The notes under the pieces are model-generated. The model was not told the DNA's origin and made no database searches. It saw only the letters and a list, made by a program, of their open reading frames with translations. The position numbers and the translations under genes are program-made. DNA of 64,000 nt from Laburnicola sp. R22_1 (lineage: Eukaryota > Ascomycota > Dothideomycetes > Pleosporales > Didymosphaeriaceae), in NCBI GenBank assembly GCA_014281115.1, contig JACONQ010000005.1, positions 1 through 64,000 on the forward strand, read 5' to 3'. Shown piece by piece: positions 11,025-22,258 of this stretch; the first letter of the stretch is position 1; each line of letters opens with the position of its first letter.

Positions 11025-13133
11025 CACTTAATACACGCTATTAGTTAATACACGCAATCGCAATTTCGTCCCAACTTTATAACCCCCATAACTTAACGCC
11101 ACTATGACTATAGAAGAAGCCCTTACAGAGCTAGATGCTCTTAATCCTAGCGAAAATTTCTCCTATATAGAAATAGCTAAAAAGCATAGTGTTGCTCGCT
11201 TAATATTGTCGCGCAAGCACTAAGGTATTAGCGGGTTGCGTACAGAGGCAGGTTTAGCACGTTACAATTTTTAACTAGAATAGGAGGCAAAGCTTATAAA
11301 GTATATAGAGGGGTTAATAGAGCAAAAGCTACCTCCTATAAGAGAGATAGTGTAGAATTACGCGTCTAATATTGCTAGACACCCTATCTCTAAGAGCTAG
11401 GTTACTCACTTCCTTTACTAACACTAGAATAAGCTTATATTCTAATAGAGCACTTTAATAGATTAGTAACGTTACGCTACCAACTCTAGTAATAAGTATA
11501 AGGTGTACTTTAAATAACTAGGTAGTAAAATCGACTTCTACAAAGTAGCGCCTAAGCATATATACAATATAGATAAGAAAGGCTTTATAATTAGAGCTAT
11601 TAGTAGACAGAAAAGGATCTTTAGCAAGAGGCTATTTAAGAAGAAGCAGTTTAAGTAGATGCTACAGGATGGCAATTGCAAGTAGATAAGCTTATTAGCG
11701 TGTGTTTACGCGGATAGTATAGCGTTGCCGCCAGCTCTTATATATGCAGCTAACTCTAAGAATATACAAGATACCTAGGTAGAGAATATAAAAGTAGGAG
11801 AATATATAGCCTTCTTTAGAGTATTAGGCAGCGGCTAGTTAAATAATAGGCTTAGGCTTACATGGCTCTAGTAGGTGTTTAAGTGCTTTACAGCAGCTAA
11901 AGCTTAAAGAAAGTACTACCTATTACTTATAGATAGCCATAGCAGCCACCTAATAGAAGAGTTTCTAGAGTACTACCATAGGCAAAAAATACTATTAGGT
12001 ATCTATCTACCTTACAGCACCTACACGCTGCAGCCACTTAATATAGTAATATTTAAGCCTCTTAGTATAGCATACTTAAAGAAACTAGCAACACGCCTTT
12101 ATAAGTATTAGGGCTTAGTGCCTATAACTAAGACCGACTTCTTTAGCTTGTTTTAGGATGCCTAGATAAGCAGCTTTACTATAAAGAATATCTTTAGCTT
12201 CTTTTAGGCAATAGGTATACATCTCTTTAACCCTAACGTTATACTTAATTGTTTTACTACTAACAACTTAGACACCTCTAGTAACACGTTAAAAGAAGTT
12301 CCTATATATAGCGGTAAGGCCTAGCAAAAGTTAAACATAGTTGTAAAACGTGTGTTAAGTAGTGCCTTAGAAAAGGACGCATCTATTATCTGGCAATCGC
12401 TCTACTACATAGCTATCCAAAACACCCTTTTGCAGAGCGAAAATAAGGGCCTACTTAACACTCTTACTATTAAGAAAAGAAGAGAGATAAAGGGTAAGTC
12501 TCTAGACCTACTACAACACTATAAGTACTAGGGGCCTTCTATAATGTAGACTTCTTAGTTATTTAGGGAGGCTAAGACCCGGATAAGGCTTACAAGGGAG
12601 GAGAGAGAGGTAGAGAAGAAGGAAAAAGCCAATATAAAGGAGCTTGCTAAGGCTAATAAGCTATACAATAAAAAGATTGCGCAGAAGAAGCGTAAGAAGC
12701 GGAAGAAGGAGAAGGAAGAGCGTGACTAGTTAGCTACTATAAAGGCTAAGGAAGTCGCTAAGCGCAAGGCAGAGAGAGAGCGCTAAAAGTAAGCTCGCGA
12801 CTCTTAAAAAGCTGTATAAAAGCCCTCTATAAGTAAGCGCAAGGCGTCATAGAAAGCAGCACTAAGAAAGAAGCAGAAACGTAGTGCTAGGGATAATATA
12901 GGTGGTGCCTCGCGCATAGCGCGTACCCTAACACCTTCACACTAAACTAACACTTGCGGCCGCAAAATCCTTTAGCTAAGAAAGTATTAATAAGACAGTT
13001 TATCGCATAGGACTATAGAGTACTCCACTAAGTTATTTTGTAATAATAGCTATATTATATGGCTCTATAACTTTAAGTTTGTGTAGCCCGTTTTAGTAAT
13101 GCGCGTGCATTGACTAACGGCGTGTATTAAGTG
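11025..13133 (+). mobile_element. pogo/Fot1-like DNA transposon
   Basis: Terminal inverted repeats of about 33 bp, CACTTAATACACGC at the left and its complement at the right (13101-13133), differ only by transitions. A TA precedes the left end; the right end abuts CA, so the expected TA duplication is imperfect. The 2109-bp length suits Fot1/Pot2-type elements, and the interior encodes a DDE transposase in the same orientation. Confidence 0.88.
11104..12945 (+). pseudogene. pogo-type DDE transposase, RIP stops
   Basis: The ATG at 11104 (MTIEEALTELDALN) opens a frame of about 610 codons interrupted only by TAG/TAA at likely Gln positions. An N-terminal helix-turn-helix/CENP-B-like DNA-binding region (IAKKHSVAR) precedes the DDE domain: YNIDKKGF at the first catalytic Asp, LLLIDSHSSH at the second Asp, then LPYSTYTLQPLN. 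The C-terminal third is a long Lys/Arg/Glu-rich probable coiled coil. This is the standard architecture of Fot1/pogo transposases, which cut and paste at TA sites. Two catalytic Asp positions survive, but the stops make it inactive. Confidence 0.88.
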
Positions 13134-13146
13134 CACGGACTCGGTA

Positions 13147-15264
13147 CCGTGCCGACCTGGCTCGTGCCCCGCCCGGGTTTATGCCTCATCACTAACATGC
13201 TTACTACTACAAAGATGAGGCTATTGTAATAGCTACAAAAGGTATTATTACGAGATTTTTTGTTGTAGCTACTCTATAAAGGAATTCGATTACTTTATAC
13301 TATCTATACTTAGCTAGAGTTTAGATAGTGCAGCTGCGAAAGTTAAGTTTAGGTGGAGTAGCTAGTGCAGCTTCTAGGGACGCCGCGCGAGCTGTAACAC
13401 TACCTTTAGGTTGTTTTAGCTTGCGCTTTATTAGAGGTGCTTTTAAAGCTTTACGCTTGCCTATTTAGGTAATTATAGGGGCTTGCTAGGTATTTTAAGT
13501 TACTTTTCTGGCTGCCTAAGCAGCTGCCTATTTAGCCTTCATCTAATCTCGCACTTCCTTAGCCCTCTGTCGAGCCACACGACGCTCCTCTTTCTCTTAC
13601 TCTTAAAGTAACTTAGTAGCAGCTTAAAGCTCCTTTCTGCTTACTTTTACAGCCCTCTTCTACTTCTTTTAGTATTATTTTTCTACCTTATGCTTACGTG
13701 CTTTCTTAACCTTAAAGAACGACTAAAAGGTAGCACTACTATGGTATTTCTTCTTGCGCTGTAAGTTAAGAGGCTTTCTAGCGTTCTTACGCTTCTTCTT
13801 TGTAGTAAGCGTCTCCCTTAGGCTATTATTCTTATACTGCAACACCTTATTTTAAACTTAAAGCTAGTAGAGCGTTTGGGAGAGCGACTTAGACTTCTCC
13901 ACTATAGTATTCTTTACTGCAGAGCGTATAAGACGCTCTATTCAACGCTAGTTAGTTAGTAAGAGCGCTAAGGGCAGTTGCTTACTTTTATTACCTTATT
14001 TGCTAAAGCGTTTAAGTATAATATTAGCGTCTATAGAGTATATACTAGTAGCTTTAAAAGCCTTATAAACAAGATTTATTGTAAATGTAGACTGCCACGC
14101 TCTCTAAAATAGTAAGAAGAAGTCTCCTTTCTAGACGGCCAGCAACCCTTAGGTCTTAAAGAGATGGGTAGAGAGCTTAGTAGAGTAGTTACTTAAGAGA
14201 GGTTTAAAGCAAACAACGTTAAGAGGCTAAAGCGTGTAAGTAGAATAAGGGGGAAATACGGCCAGTAGTATACAGTAAGCTTTGCAGAATTCGATAAAGT
14301 CTATTAAGAGATAACTGCCGTGGCTATTAAGTATAAGGAGGCGCTAGTCTCTTTATAGCCGCGCTTTCTACTTTGTTTTATAGTTAAACACCTACTTAAG
14401 CTAGGCTAAACTAATGTTATTATTTATCCATCCTGTTAGTAAGGAGCTTACAAACACGTTGTGATTTTTAGCTTTAATCTTATCTACCTATAAGGCTTGT
14501 AGTGTACTATTTACTAACAAGTATATAAGGGCTAGTAGTAAAGTACTCCCATCTACGCAAATAGTTGCCATAAGTGTTACCTACTCTTGTAAGCCATCTT
14601 AGAGTAATGCTTACACTCTCTTTTGCTCCTATTAAAGCTAACTAAATCCCTATTTTGAGCGTTCTGTAACGCTAATTATAAAGCCCTTTTTATCCATATT
14701 ATACGTATTATAAGGCTGAACCTTATACTAAACAATCTTGTAATGCAGCAGCTTAAAGTACAAATTATACTTGCAATAAGCGTTAGCTTAGTAGCGTACA
14801 ACGTCTATACCAGCGCTCTATTTAGAGATAAGATAGTCGTGGTTGCGGTTAATAAAGCGCGAAACCCAGTTCTTGCCAACGTGCTTTTTTAATATATTTG
14901 ACGCAAAATTTTGGATTATAGCTCTTATAGAAGGTAGCCCACAAGCTGTAAGCTCTCTAATATACTTAACGAGTCCCTCCTCTTGTTGTGGGCTGAGTAG
15001 TTGCTGAGACGCGTACCCATCCTGCTGGGAGCTTGTCGCGCCCTTACACCTTCTCCCCAGCGTTGAGCGATTAATACTATGTCTTTCTGCAATATTTTTG
15101 AGCGTATTATTATCTCTAGGTTCACGCGATTTATATTCTGCAATCGCCTCGTTAATTAGTGCCATAGTGGTTGAGTTATCGCGTGTTGAAAATAATGAGA
15201 TGGACGTGTTGGTGGGGTGGCTGAGGGCACGAGCCCGGGCGGGGCACGAGCCAGGTTGGGACGG
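13147..15264 (-). mobile_element. pogo/Fot1-like DNA transposon
   Basis: TA target duplications at 13145-13146 and 15265-15266 bound this 2118-bp element. Its terminal inverted repeats, 13147-13177 and 15234-15264, share 29 of 31 bases (ACCTGGCTCGTGCCCC core) and continue less perfectly to about 44 bp. They are unusually GC-rich, with many CpG that RIP has spared. The TIRs differ from those of the neighbour at 11025-13133, so this is a separate family. Confidence 0.93.
13300..15165 (-). pseudogene. pogo-type DDE transposase, first 115 codons still open
   Basis: It starts at 15165 with MALINEAIAEY. The frame is uninterrupted to 14818 and covers the N-terminal HTH (IAERHSINRSTLGRR) and CENP-B-like DNA-binding helices (IREL..CGLPSIRAIIQNFA). 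The DDE domain follows with stops: YNMDKKGF, LLILNSHGSY (second Asp changed to Asn), FPPYSTYTLQPLN, then a basic coiled-coil tail. The length fits Fot1-family transposases. The N-to-D loss at a catalytic site and the multiple stops make it dead; the open 5' end is chance survival, not a separate small gene. Confidence 0.88.
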
Positions 15265-15289
15265 TAGGGTGGCGGCTCGCGTAGGCTTC

Positions 15290-17049
15290 TGACTTCGCGG
15301 ACCACGGACCCTCGTGTTAGGAGCACGGACTAGTGACCCTGAATCTCTTTATAGCAAGTTATTAGCTCCTTGCCGCTACTAGAAAGGTATTATCACTATT
15401 TGGATGCTCTATATAAGGCGGCTCGCGATGTCTATAGTGGTCCTAGGAGCTTCCCCCTCCACTAAGACGCCACGTTTGCTAGGCGGTATGTGTATTAGCC
15501 GCCTAATAAGGCCTATAAACGCTTCTTCTTTGCTTATATACGTCTATCTTCCTAGGCTAGCAAAGACGTCTCTCTGTGTAGCGTAGGCTGGCTAATCCCT
15601 AAGCCTAAATATGCTCCTAACTGCAAGCCCATCTTTGTCGCCCATTCCACCCTATTGGCGATATGGCTGCTGCGTAAGACGCTTGGCGATACTGCTTTGT
15701 CTAATTAAGGTTGGTATTGTCTAGTGCACGCAGCTCGCTCTTGCGCGGATAGATTAGGCAATGCGCTAACATTAACAAGTTTAGTGCTAGAATCACTAGA
15801 TAGACGCTTCCTACCCACTAGAGAGGATAATGTAGGCGTGCTACCTTCTGTGTAGCAACCCCTAAAGTGCGCAACTACTATAGAGCGAACCTCCTCTCTA
15901 AAGCGCACGCATGTGGGCGGCGATAGGGTGCTATTGCCCAAGCCATCTAACCCTAGTATCCCTATTATGGGCTGGGCCACTACAAATAATAACTGCCACG
16001 CAGAGTAATAGCGCGCAAAGAAACTTAAAGCCTTATGTGCGCAGAAGTATGTCGCGCTAGGCCTCTAAGAGCCAGGCCCTAAGGCGTCTTTGCAGAAGCG
16101 CGCTGCGTACAATACTATCCTATAGAAGAATAAGACAACTATTGCCTGGATTATTAAGTAGAGGGTGTCTAAACACGGCGACTTCTATAGCGTCTACCCT
16201 ACGCCCTACTATACAGCCGCCAGCATGCTGCGGTAGACGCGCGCGCTTAGCAATCTGTTCTCTTAATGCTGTGCGGCGCAATTCCTGCAGTACTGGCGAG
16301 AGTAAGGGACGCCTTTCCAGACTGGGATAGGGGAGGTTGGCTGGCTGCAGCACTCACAGCCTTGGCAAGGCGTTGCTAGCAGCAATACTAACAATTTGTT
16401 TCGTTTTGCCTAGGCAATATATAATTAGTATAAGATGTTACTAGCAGCTGTGCATGTTAGGGAGCCATAGTCTCTAGCTCTGCTAGGCCGAGCATACAAG
16501 AAGCAGACACAGCAGATCTAGGAAGATAACTTAGCCGCAAGCAATAACTGGACGCGTAATAGGTACAGTAAAGGGCAGATCTAATTGGAGGCCAAGGCGC
16601 GGCTGATTAGATTGGTCCGCCCCAACCTGGCAAAGAAGGACTACAACTTCTTTTAAAACCGCATTAAGCGGGCGACGCGGTGGTACAAGATCGTGCAGAG
16701 CCAAGGCTGGGGCAGTCTGCTTCTAATATCGCATAAGGAAGTTACAAATTGGTGGCTAGAACGCGTGCTGCGCGTAGGCGAGTTAGACGTGTTCCTTAAG
16801 CTAGTTTATTGTAAACGGCCCAAGCTGTGTAAGGTGGGCAAAGCGCTTAAGGCCTGGCTTAGCCCTAATGGGATCGCTAGTGCCCCTATTAGTGGGAAGA
16901 AGAGGCTGACTATTGAAGCGGAGGCTCTGGTCACTGCCTACAAGATTAAGGAGGTTGAGGATAGCGACAAGGAGGTGGACGAAGTGATTAAGGACTTGGA
17001 TTCTTTAATGTTAGAGGGCAGATTAGCGACCCCAGCACCACTGCGTTAA
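15290..17049 (+). pseudogene. Unrecognised subtelomeric protein family, copy 3 (best preserved)
   Basis: This is the least mutated member: a plus-strand frame of about 570 codons with a natural TAA end at 17047-17049 and relatively few stops, each readable as former Gln. Residues from 16693 to the stop form an unbroken 118-codon frame. Visible features include Tyr-rich blocks (GDFYSVYPTPYYTAASML), FAQAIYNQYKM, a basic/aromatic central region, a hydrophobic WW-containing segment (TNWWLERVLRV) and a C-terminal GIASAPISGKK block followed by an acidic tail (VEDSDKEVDE). There is no signal peptide, obvious catalytic motif or zinc finger. It lies directly downstream of two transposons, and its 5' end may lie beyond them (10.69-11.02 kb). 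Function unknown. Confidence 0.6.
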
Positions 17050-17359
17050 ATAACGCTACTTGAGTTGTTCTATCCTGTATAGCGCGTTAGTTGTATTACT
17101 ATTAACATAATTGTGTTTAAAAGATTGGTGCCTAATTACCTAGTGAGCATAATTGCACTGCTTTTAACTAGATCGCTCCTAGAAATTGTATTATTAAGTC
17201 TGTAATAGCGCAAGGTACTTCTCTTTGCAACTGGCATTCTAAGGAGGTCTGCGAAACTCTGTGGCATCCTAGAAGGTCTGGCCCAAGGATTAGTTGTGGC
17301 GCCTCTAACGTAGGTAGAATATCAGCTTGATGCTTACGCACGTTTGGAGCCACATAAGC
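17050..17359. other. Downstream flank of unknown-family copy 3
   Basis: Moderate-GC sequence with no assignable gene. A minus-strand frame at 17168-17353 (with LILGPDLLGCH) is open but short and unsupported. Confidence 0.4.
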
Positions 17360-17567
17360 TTAAAGTGGTTCTTACGGTATTATGCGGGCTGTTGGTCTTG
17401 CAGCCATCTTGGCTTTGATGGTAGGAGCTGCACCTCTATGTGTGGCTTAAAGCTAGTTCGTAAAATCATGAACCTAAAGTGGTTCTTACAGTATTATGCG
17501 GGCTGTTAGTCTTGCAGCCATCTTAGCTTTAATAGCAGGAGCTGCACCTCTATATTTGGCTTAAAGC
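17360..17567. repeat. Tandem duplication, about 113-bp unit
   Basis: Two head-to-tail copies (about 17360-17453 and 17473-17567) share AGTGGTTCTTACRGTATTA, followed by TGCGGGCTGTT and GGAGCTGCACCTCTAT. They differ almost only by G-to-A and C-to-T transitions, and copy 2 is the more mutated. In the plus frame both copies encode a Cys-rich peptide (YYAGCWSCSHLGFDG); whether it is ever translated is unknown. Confidence 0.85.
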
Positions 17568-18540
17568 CTGTTTGTGGAATCTGTATTTTCCTTAGAATAC
17601 ACTTAATTTGTAGTGTTGCTTATTCTATAATAAGACTTTCTTATTAGTGTAGGTGGAGTCTAATCCACCTTGTTCTTTTGGCTGCCCTGCCTTCTCTTTG
17701 CACTAGGTACGAGGTCGAACTATTTACTAGCTTTATAAAGAGGTCTGCCTCTTGGCTTGTAGTTATTATCTCCAAAGCAGTCTTGTTCGCCCTCCTGCCT
17801 AGCGCGTTACCGCTGGCAGGGCTAGGTACAGGAGTAGCTGCCTTGTGCGGTACACGTTTTAAGTGGGTTCTAGTGACCTAAATTAGACGCTATGCGCAGA
17901 GGGCGTGGAAGTAACTACCTTCTTTCTAACGCCGCTGCCTGTTTCTTACGATCTCGCTGTTTCAAGAAGCTACGCTGCGGAGAGGAAGAAGGGGGGAGAA
18001 AGGTCCCTTAATTACTAATGCCTATCTATACCGCAACTATGCATATTATTAATGCTGCTAACCTGTTGACTGTTAACAGCTACCTTAGACAAGCGTCTAA
18101 GTAATAATTACGTATCTTGTAGGTGTCTTATACGTAACTTATACATAGTTAGGCCCTTACACTTACACGTAAGTTGCGCGCAGCTTACTTTTATGTTGCC
18201 TAGCGCGCAGTCCTGCGCTAGCTAGTAGGGGTTGCACTCGCTTCGGCGGCGACTAAGAACACTAACTCTATTTCTAACTTATTACTTTTTACGCGCAATC
18301 TATCTACAAACTTTCTATAAATTGTATATAATATTGCTATAAGTGACCTGCACGCTGTCTCTAAGTTGCAGCCGTTTTTAAGTTTGGGAAGAGCAAAGAA
18401 AGGCACTCGAGGGTCCGTGCGCGCGCTAAATTCTATAGTGCGAAAGCAAAGAAAGGCAGTCCCTTTCTTCGTGTAATAGAGTGAGCGTTTAATAATTGCA
18501 AGTAGGTAGATAAAATAGTAGTTAGGTACTATATACAAAG
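17568..18540. other. Moderate-GC region without assignable gene
   Basis: Open frames occur on both strands (plus 17678-17881, minus 18218-18538), but none shows a recognisable domain and they have no clear start context. A GC-rich patch near 18.2-18.45 kb has CpG intact. This may be the 3' flank of the same repeat unit that carries the unknown family. Confidence 0.4.
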
Positions 18541-19619
18541 AGTAATAGATTATTTAGTTATTTATATAAATAGAAATATCCTTAGTACTTATATAAAGAT
18601 TTTTTAAGATGTCTATAGAAACCTATAGCTATATAGGTGCCTATAGTAGTAGTAGCTTACTCTATTTAGGTTTATACAACAGCCTAACTAGCTTAGGTAT
18701 CTTTAAGATTAGTTTTAGTATTTGCGTATAAGAAGTTAAGTAGGCTAGCAAGAATAGTAATATATAAGTAATATCTATATTACCTTAGACTACTTTATAT
18801 AGTTTATTAACACTTATAGCTCTAGCGTTTATTTTTAGTACAATGCCCTTTTTTTCTAAAACTATAATAAGCTCTCTTTTAAACGCATAGTTTAACTTTA
18901 AAAAATAGTATTCTTTCTATTCTTTGAAGTCTTTCTAGAATAATTCTAAAAAGCTATTTCTTTTAGTATAACATATAATAATTAGTAATAGTATATACTA
19001 CATATAATTATATTTCTAATAAAGAGAAATTATCTACTAGGCTAATCTTATTCTTTTAGTACTTAGGTCTTATTCTCTTACACAGTATTGCCTCTAATAT
19101 TTCTATCTCTTTAGTATACTTATTATATAGTCTAGTATATTTAGGCACATTAGTATTATCTTATAAAGTAAAGGCGGCAAAAGTAAAGGCTTTATATAAA
19201 GTAGTAGTAGGGGTAGTTATTACATAACTAGTTTATCAAATAGATTAGTTATATAAAGAGTTGCGCTTTATTAAAGTTTATTATTATCTAACTATATATT
19301 TATATACATACTAGTAGTGTGCTTAGTACACTATTTTTTTAAATCTTATATAGTAGTAATATCTACTTACTAACTTAATAAAAAAGTTAATCTACTATCC
19401 CTATAAATACGAATAGGTTTTATATATCTTATATAATTGCTTTCTTTATTTTATATAGTAGCAATAGTTACTTACTAAGTCTATAAAGGTTTAATCTACT
19501 ATCCTCTTATGTATAGAAAATAGAGTATAATAAAATAAATTATATAGCTAATAATAACTTATATAATCTATCTTTACTCTTAGTAATTTATAGTTAAGAG
19601 TTAGTTAACTACTAATTAG
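18541..19619. other. AT-rich decayed repeat DNA
   Basis: A minus-strand frame at about 18.6-19.15 kb is partly legible with stops read as Gln (Lys/Leu/Phe-rich) but is not assignable. A direct repeat of about 60 bp (TTATATAGTAG...CTACTATCC) occurs near 19.36 and 19.46 kb. Confidence 0.4.
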
Positions 19620-19900
19620 TATTAAATAGACTCTATAGCTAGCTATATAGATATTAATATCTAATACTCTATATTAGTAAGTGTAAAGGGTGTATAGAAT
19701 AATTATATAAGAAAAGAAAATAATATAATAAAACTAACTTAGTATTAATTACTTATTTCTAAAAAGAATATAAATAAAAAAATTCTATAATATATAGGCC
19801 GCGGCGTATAAGTATTATATAATCCCTATATAATACTATTATATAGTAATATTAAAACCTTAATACCCTTAGGTACTCTTACCTATATAGTATATACATA
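19620..19900 (+). repeat. LTR-like repeat, same family as solo LTR at 37338-37624
   Basis: It matches the reverse complement of 37338-37624 along most of its length, including the TAGCTAGCTATATAGATATT, GTGTAAAGGGTGTAT and AAAACCTTAATAC blocks. The start reads TA where the other copy has TG, as RIP would give. ATTAG occurs just before the start (19615-19619) and again at 19903-19907, a possible 5-bp target duplication with a 2-bp offset. Confidence 0.65.
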
Positions 19901-20590
19901 TTATTAGATTTAAAGGCTTTAAAGACTAGCTACTAATAAGTTTAAGGCGAAAGCAAAGGTATAATAAAAACGTTTAACTATAATTTATTAATAAGCTATA
20001 CTAGAAAGTAGCTACATAATATTAATAGTCTAGTAATTAGTTGCCTAGCTAAATATTTAATAGGTAGTAAGTAAGAGCTAGGGTAGTTATAGTAAAAAAA
20101 GTAAGTTTCTATAATTAGTGCTACTCTAGTATAAATATAAGCTTAACTAAAGTCTAAAATAGTAAAAGATTAAAATAGAGTGTATAACACTACTTAGTAA
20201 AATAAAATAAAAGAAGATTAGGGCAAACTAAATAAATCTACTTAATAAGATTAGCGCTAAAGTAACCTAGTATTAAGATTGTTTAAATATTAGAGTAGTT
20301 AATTAGAGGTATCTATTACAAAGATAGTAAGAGATAATAAAAAAAATCTAAGAGGTTAATAATTAGACGTAGTAAAGTATCTAAATTTAGTAGATTTAGG
20401 TATTTTATAAGTATAAGCTAGTATACTTAGTAAGTAAAATAGGGCGCCTTATAAAAAGGTAAAATTATTATTTATATAAAATCTTCATAGGCGGTGCTAT
20501 AGCCTCTCTAGAGCCTAATTATATATTTTTTTGTACACTTATAGTGTAACGCTAGTTAGGTATTATAGACAAATTAGTCTTTAGAGGTAA
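19901..20590. other. AT-rich decayed DNA between LTR-like repeat and satellite
   Basis: TA-rich with no recognisable frame, domain or terminal repeat. It runs directly into the 10-bp array at 20591. Confidence 0.45.
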
Positions 20591-20984
20591 TTTTATTATT
20601 ATTTATTATTATTTATTATTATTTATTATTATTTATTATTATTTATTATTATTTATTATTATTTATTATTATTTATTATTATTTATTATTATTTATTATT
20701 ATTTATTATTATTTATTATTATTTATTATTATTTATTATTATTTATTATTATTTATTATTATTTATTATTATTTATTATTATTTATTATTATTTATTATT
20801 ATTTATTATTATTTATTATTATTTATTATTATTTATTATTATTTATTATTATTTATTATTATTTATTATTATTTATTATTATTTATTATTATTTATTATT
20901 ATTTATTATTATTTATTATTATTTATTATTATTTATTATTATTTATTATTATTTATTATTATTTATTATTATTTATTATTATTT
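20591..20984. repeat. 10-bp tandem array (ATTTATTATT)n, about 39 units
   Basis: A perfectly regular decamer ATTTATTATT repeated head to tail for about 390 bp without a single visible variant. It is homogeneous, unlike the heavily mutated DNA on both sides. The array ends at ATTTAGGGCGG. Confidence 0.97.
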
Positions 20985-21059
20985 AGGGCGGCCTTTTAAT
21001 AGACTAAAAAGATTTCTTTTAGTAAATCTAAATGTAACTTATTAAACTAGAGTATAAAG

Positions 21060-21640
21060 TCTTATAGAGGTAACTAATAAGACTTTTTACTACTTACACT
21101 ATAACTAGTAGCTAGTAGACTTAAAATTCTAGTCTCTTTAAATAGGTCTTAGTAGTATCTTAATCTTACTAGTGTAAAGTAATACTACTACTTTTATAAC
21201 TTAAAGTAATTTTTCTTAATAGACTATAGTAGCACAATCTATTAAACTAGTCTTTTATAATAATAACTAATAAAGTTTCTACTTTTATATATTAAATAGA
21301 AGAGAAACTTAGAGCTAGTCTTTTTAATAGACCTTAGGGTAGTAAAATATAAACCTCTTAGCGCTAGAAATTCTTTTTAGTAACTAATAAAGTTTCTACT
21401 CTTATATAATAAGTAGAAAAGGAATATAAAAGTAGTCTCTTTTAATAGACCTTAGTATAGTATAATAGCTATCTAGTACTAAAGTAACTAATAAACTAAT
21501 ACACTCTTACTAACTTATAGTAGGTAAAAAAGTATAAAAGTAGTTTTTTTAATAGACTTTATTATAGTATAACTACTACCTAGTATAATTAGTAACTAAT
21601 AAGGTAAAACTTTTACTAATTTAACTACCTATAAGTAGTG
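21060..21640. repeat. Degenerate tandem repeat, about 104-118 bp unit
   Basis: The motif GTAACTAATAA recurs at about 21263, 21381, 21485 and 21594 (earlier copy near 21068). Each copy is followed by TTTCTACT-like text and an AATAGACYTTA motif. Units are diverged. The following segment (about 21.7-21.88 kb) matches the reverse complement of about 58.96-59.08 kb, so the array probably belongs to an LTR retroelement terminus. Confidence 0.6.
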
Positions 21641-22134
21641 TCTTTAAAAAAATTATTATATTACTATCTATAGCTAAATAAAAATAGTTAGTCTTAGAAT
21701 AATATAAGAGTAGTATATAGTCTTATAGGATAAATCTTTCTAAAATAGCTAAAATAGTTAAAAGAACTAGTTAAATTAAGACTATTCTAAGATAGTAAAT
21801 AAGAAAGAAATATAAAAGATCCTTTCTTATATAGAGAGCAGTATAGGGCATAGGCCTACACTAATTATTATACTAACACTAACTAAAAAGGCGCCTTTAA
21901 AAAGATAAAAGATGCAAAAAAAAAGAAAAAGAAAAAAAGTAATAGAGTATATTTAATAAAAAGGCTAGTAAGTACTATTATATATACTATATATATAGCT
22001 TATATTACTAATAAAATATTTTAGTCTTATAATACTAAATTTAGCACTCTAGATTAAAATAATTTTAGACGCACTACTATATATTTCTTTTTACCTATTA
22101 TCTAAATAAGTAGTTATACTCTAGTAACTATATT

Positions 22135-22248
22135 ATATAGAGTTAAATTAACTACCTAGGGGTAGTACGACAAAGGCTTTCATCTTAAATAACATGACAA
22201 AAAAGCAGAGCCCCCTGCTTAGTAATTAAAAAGAGCGTAGAAAAGGTA
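22135..22248 (-). mobile_element. Short retroposon-like element, copy A
   Basis: A 114-bp copy of the family that recurs at 32.1, 36.8, 44.1, 47.7, 54.9 and 55.8 kb. It contains the CTACCTAGGGGTAG, AAAGGCTTTCATC and AGCCCCCTGCTTAGTAATTA blocks. It is flanked by an exact 10-bp duplication TAACTATATT (22125-22134 and 22249-22258). The constant end lies at the left; the other end is truncated. Confidence 0.85.
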
Positions 22249-22258
22249 TAACTATATT

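Noticed and set aside
14925..15143. Second minus-strand frame inside the Fot1-like element
   Set aside because: Overlaps the true transposase N-terminus in another phase and shows no HTH motif.
20591..20984. CRISPR-like array
   Set aside because: Units are contiguous decamers without spacers, in a eukaryotic chromosome end.
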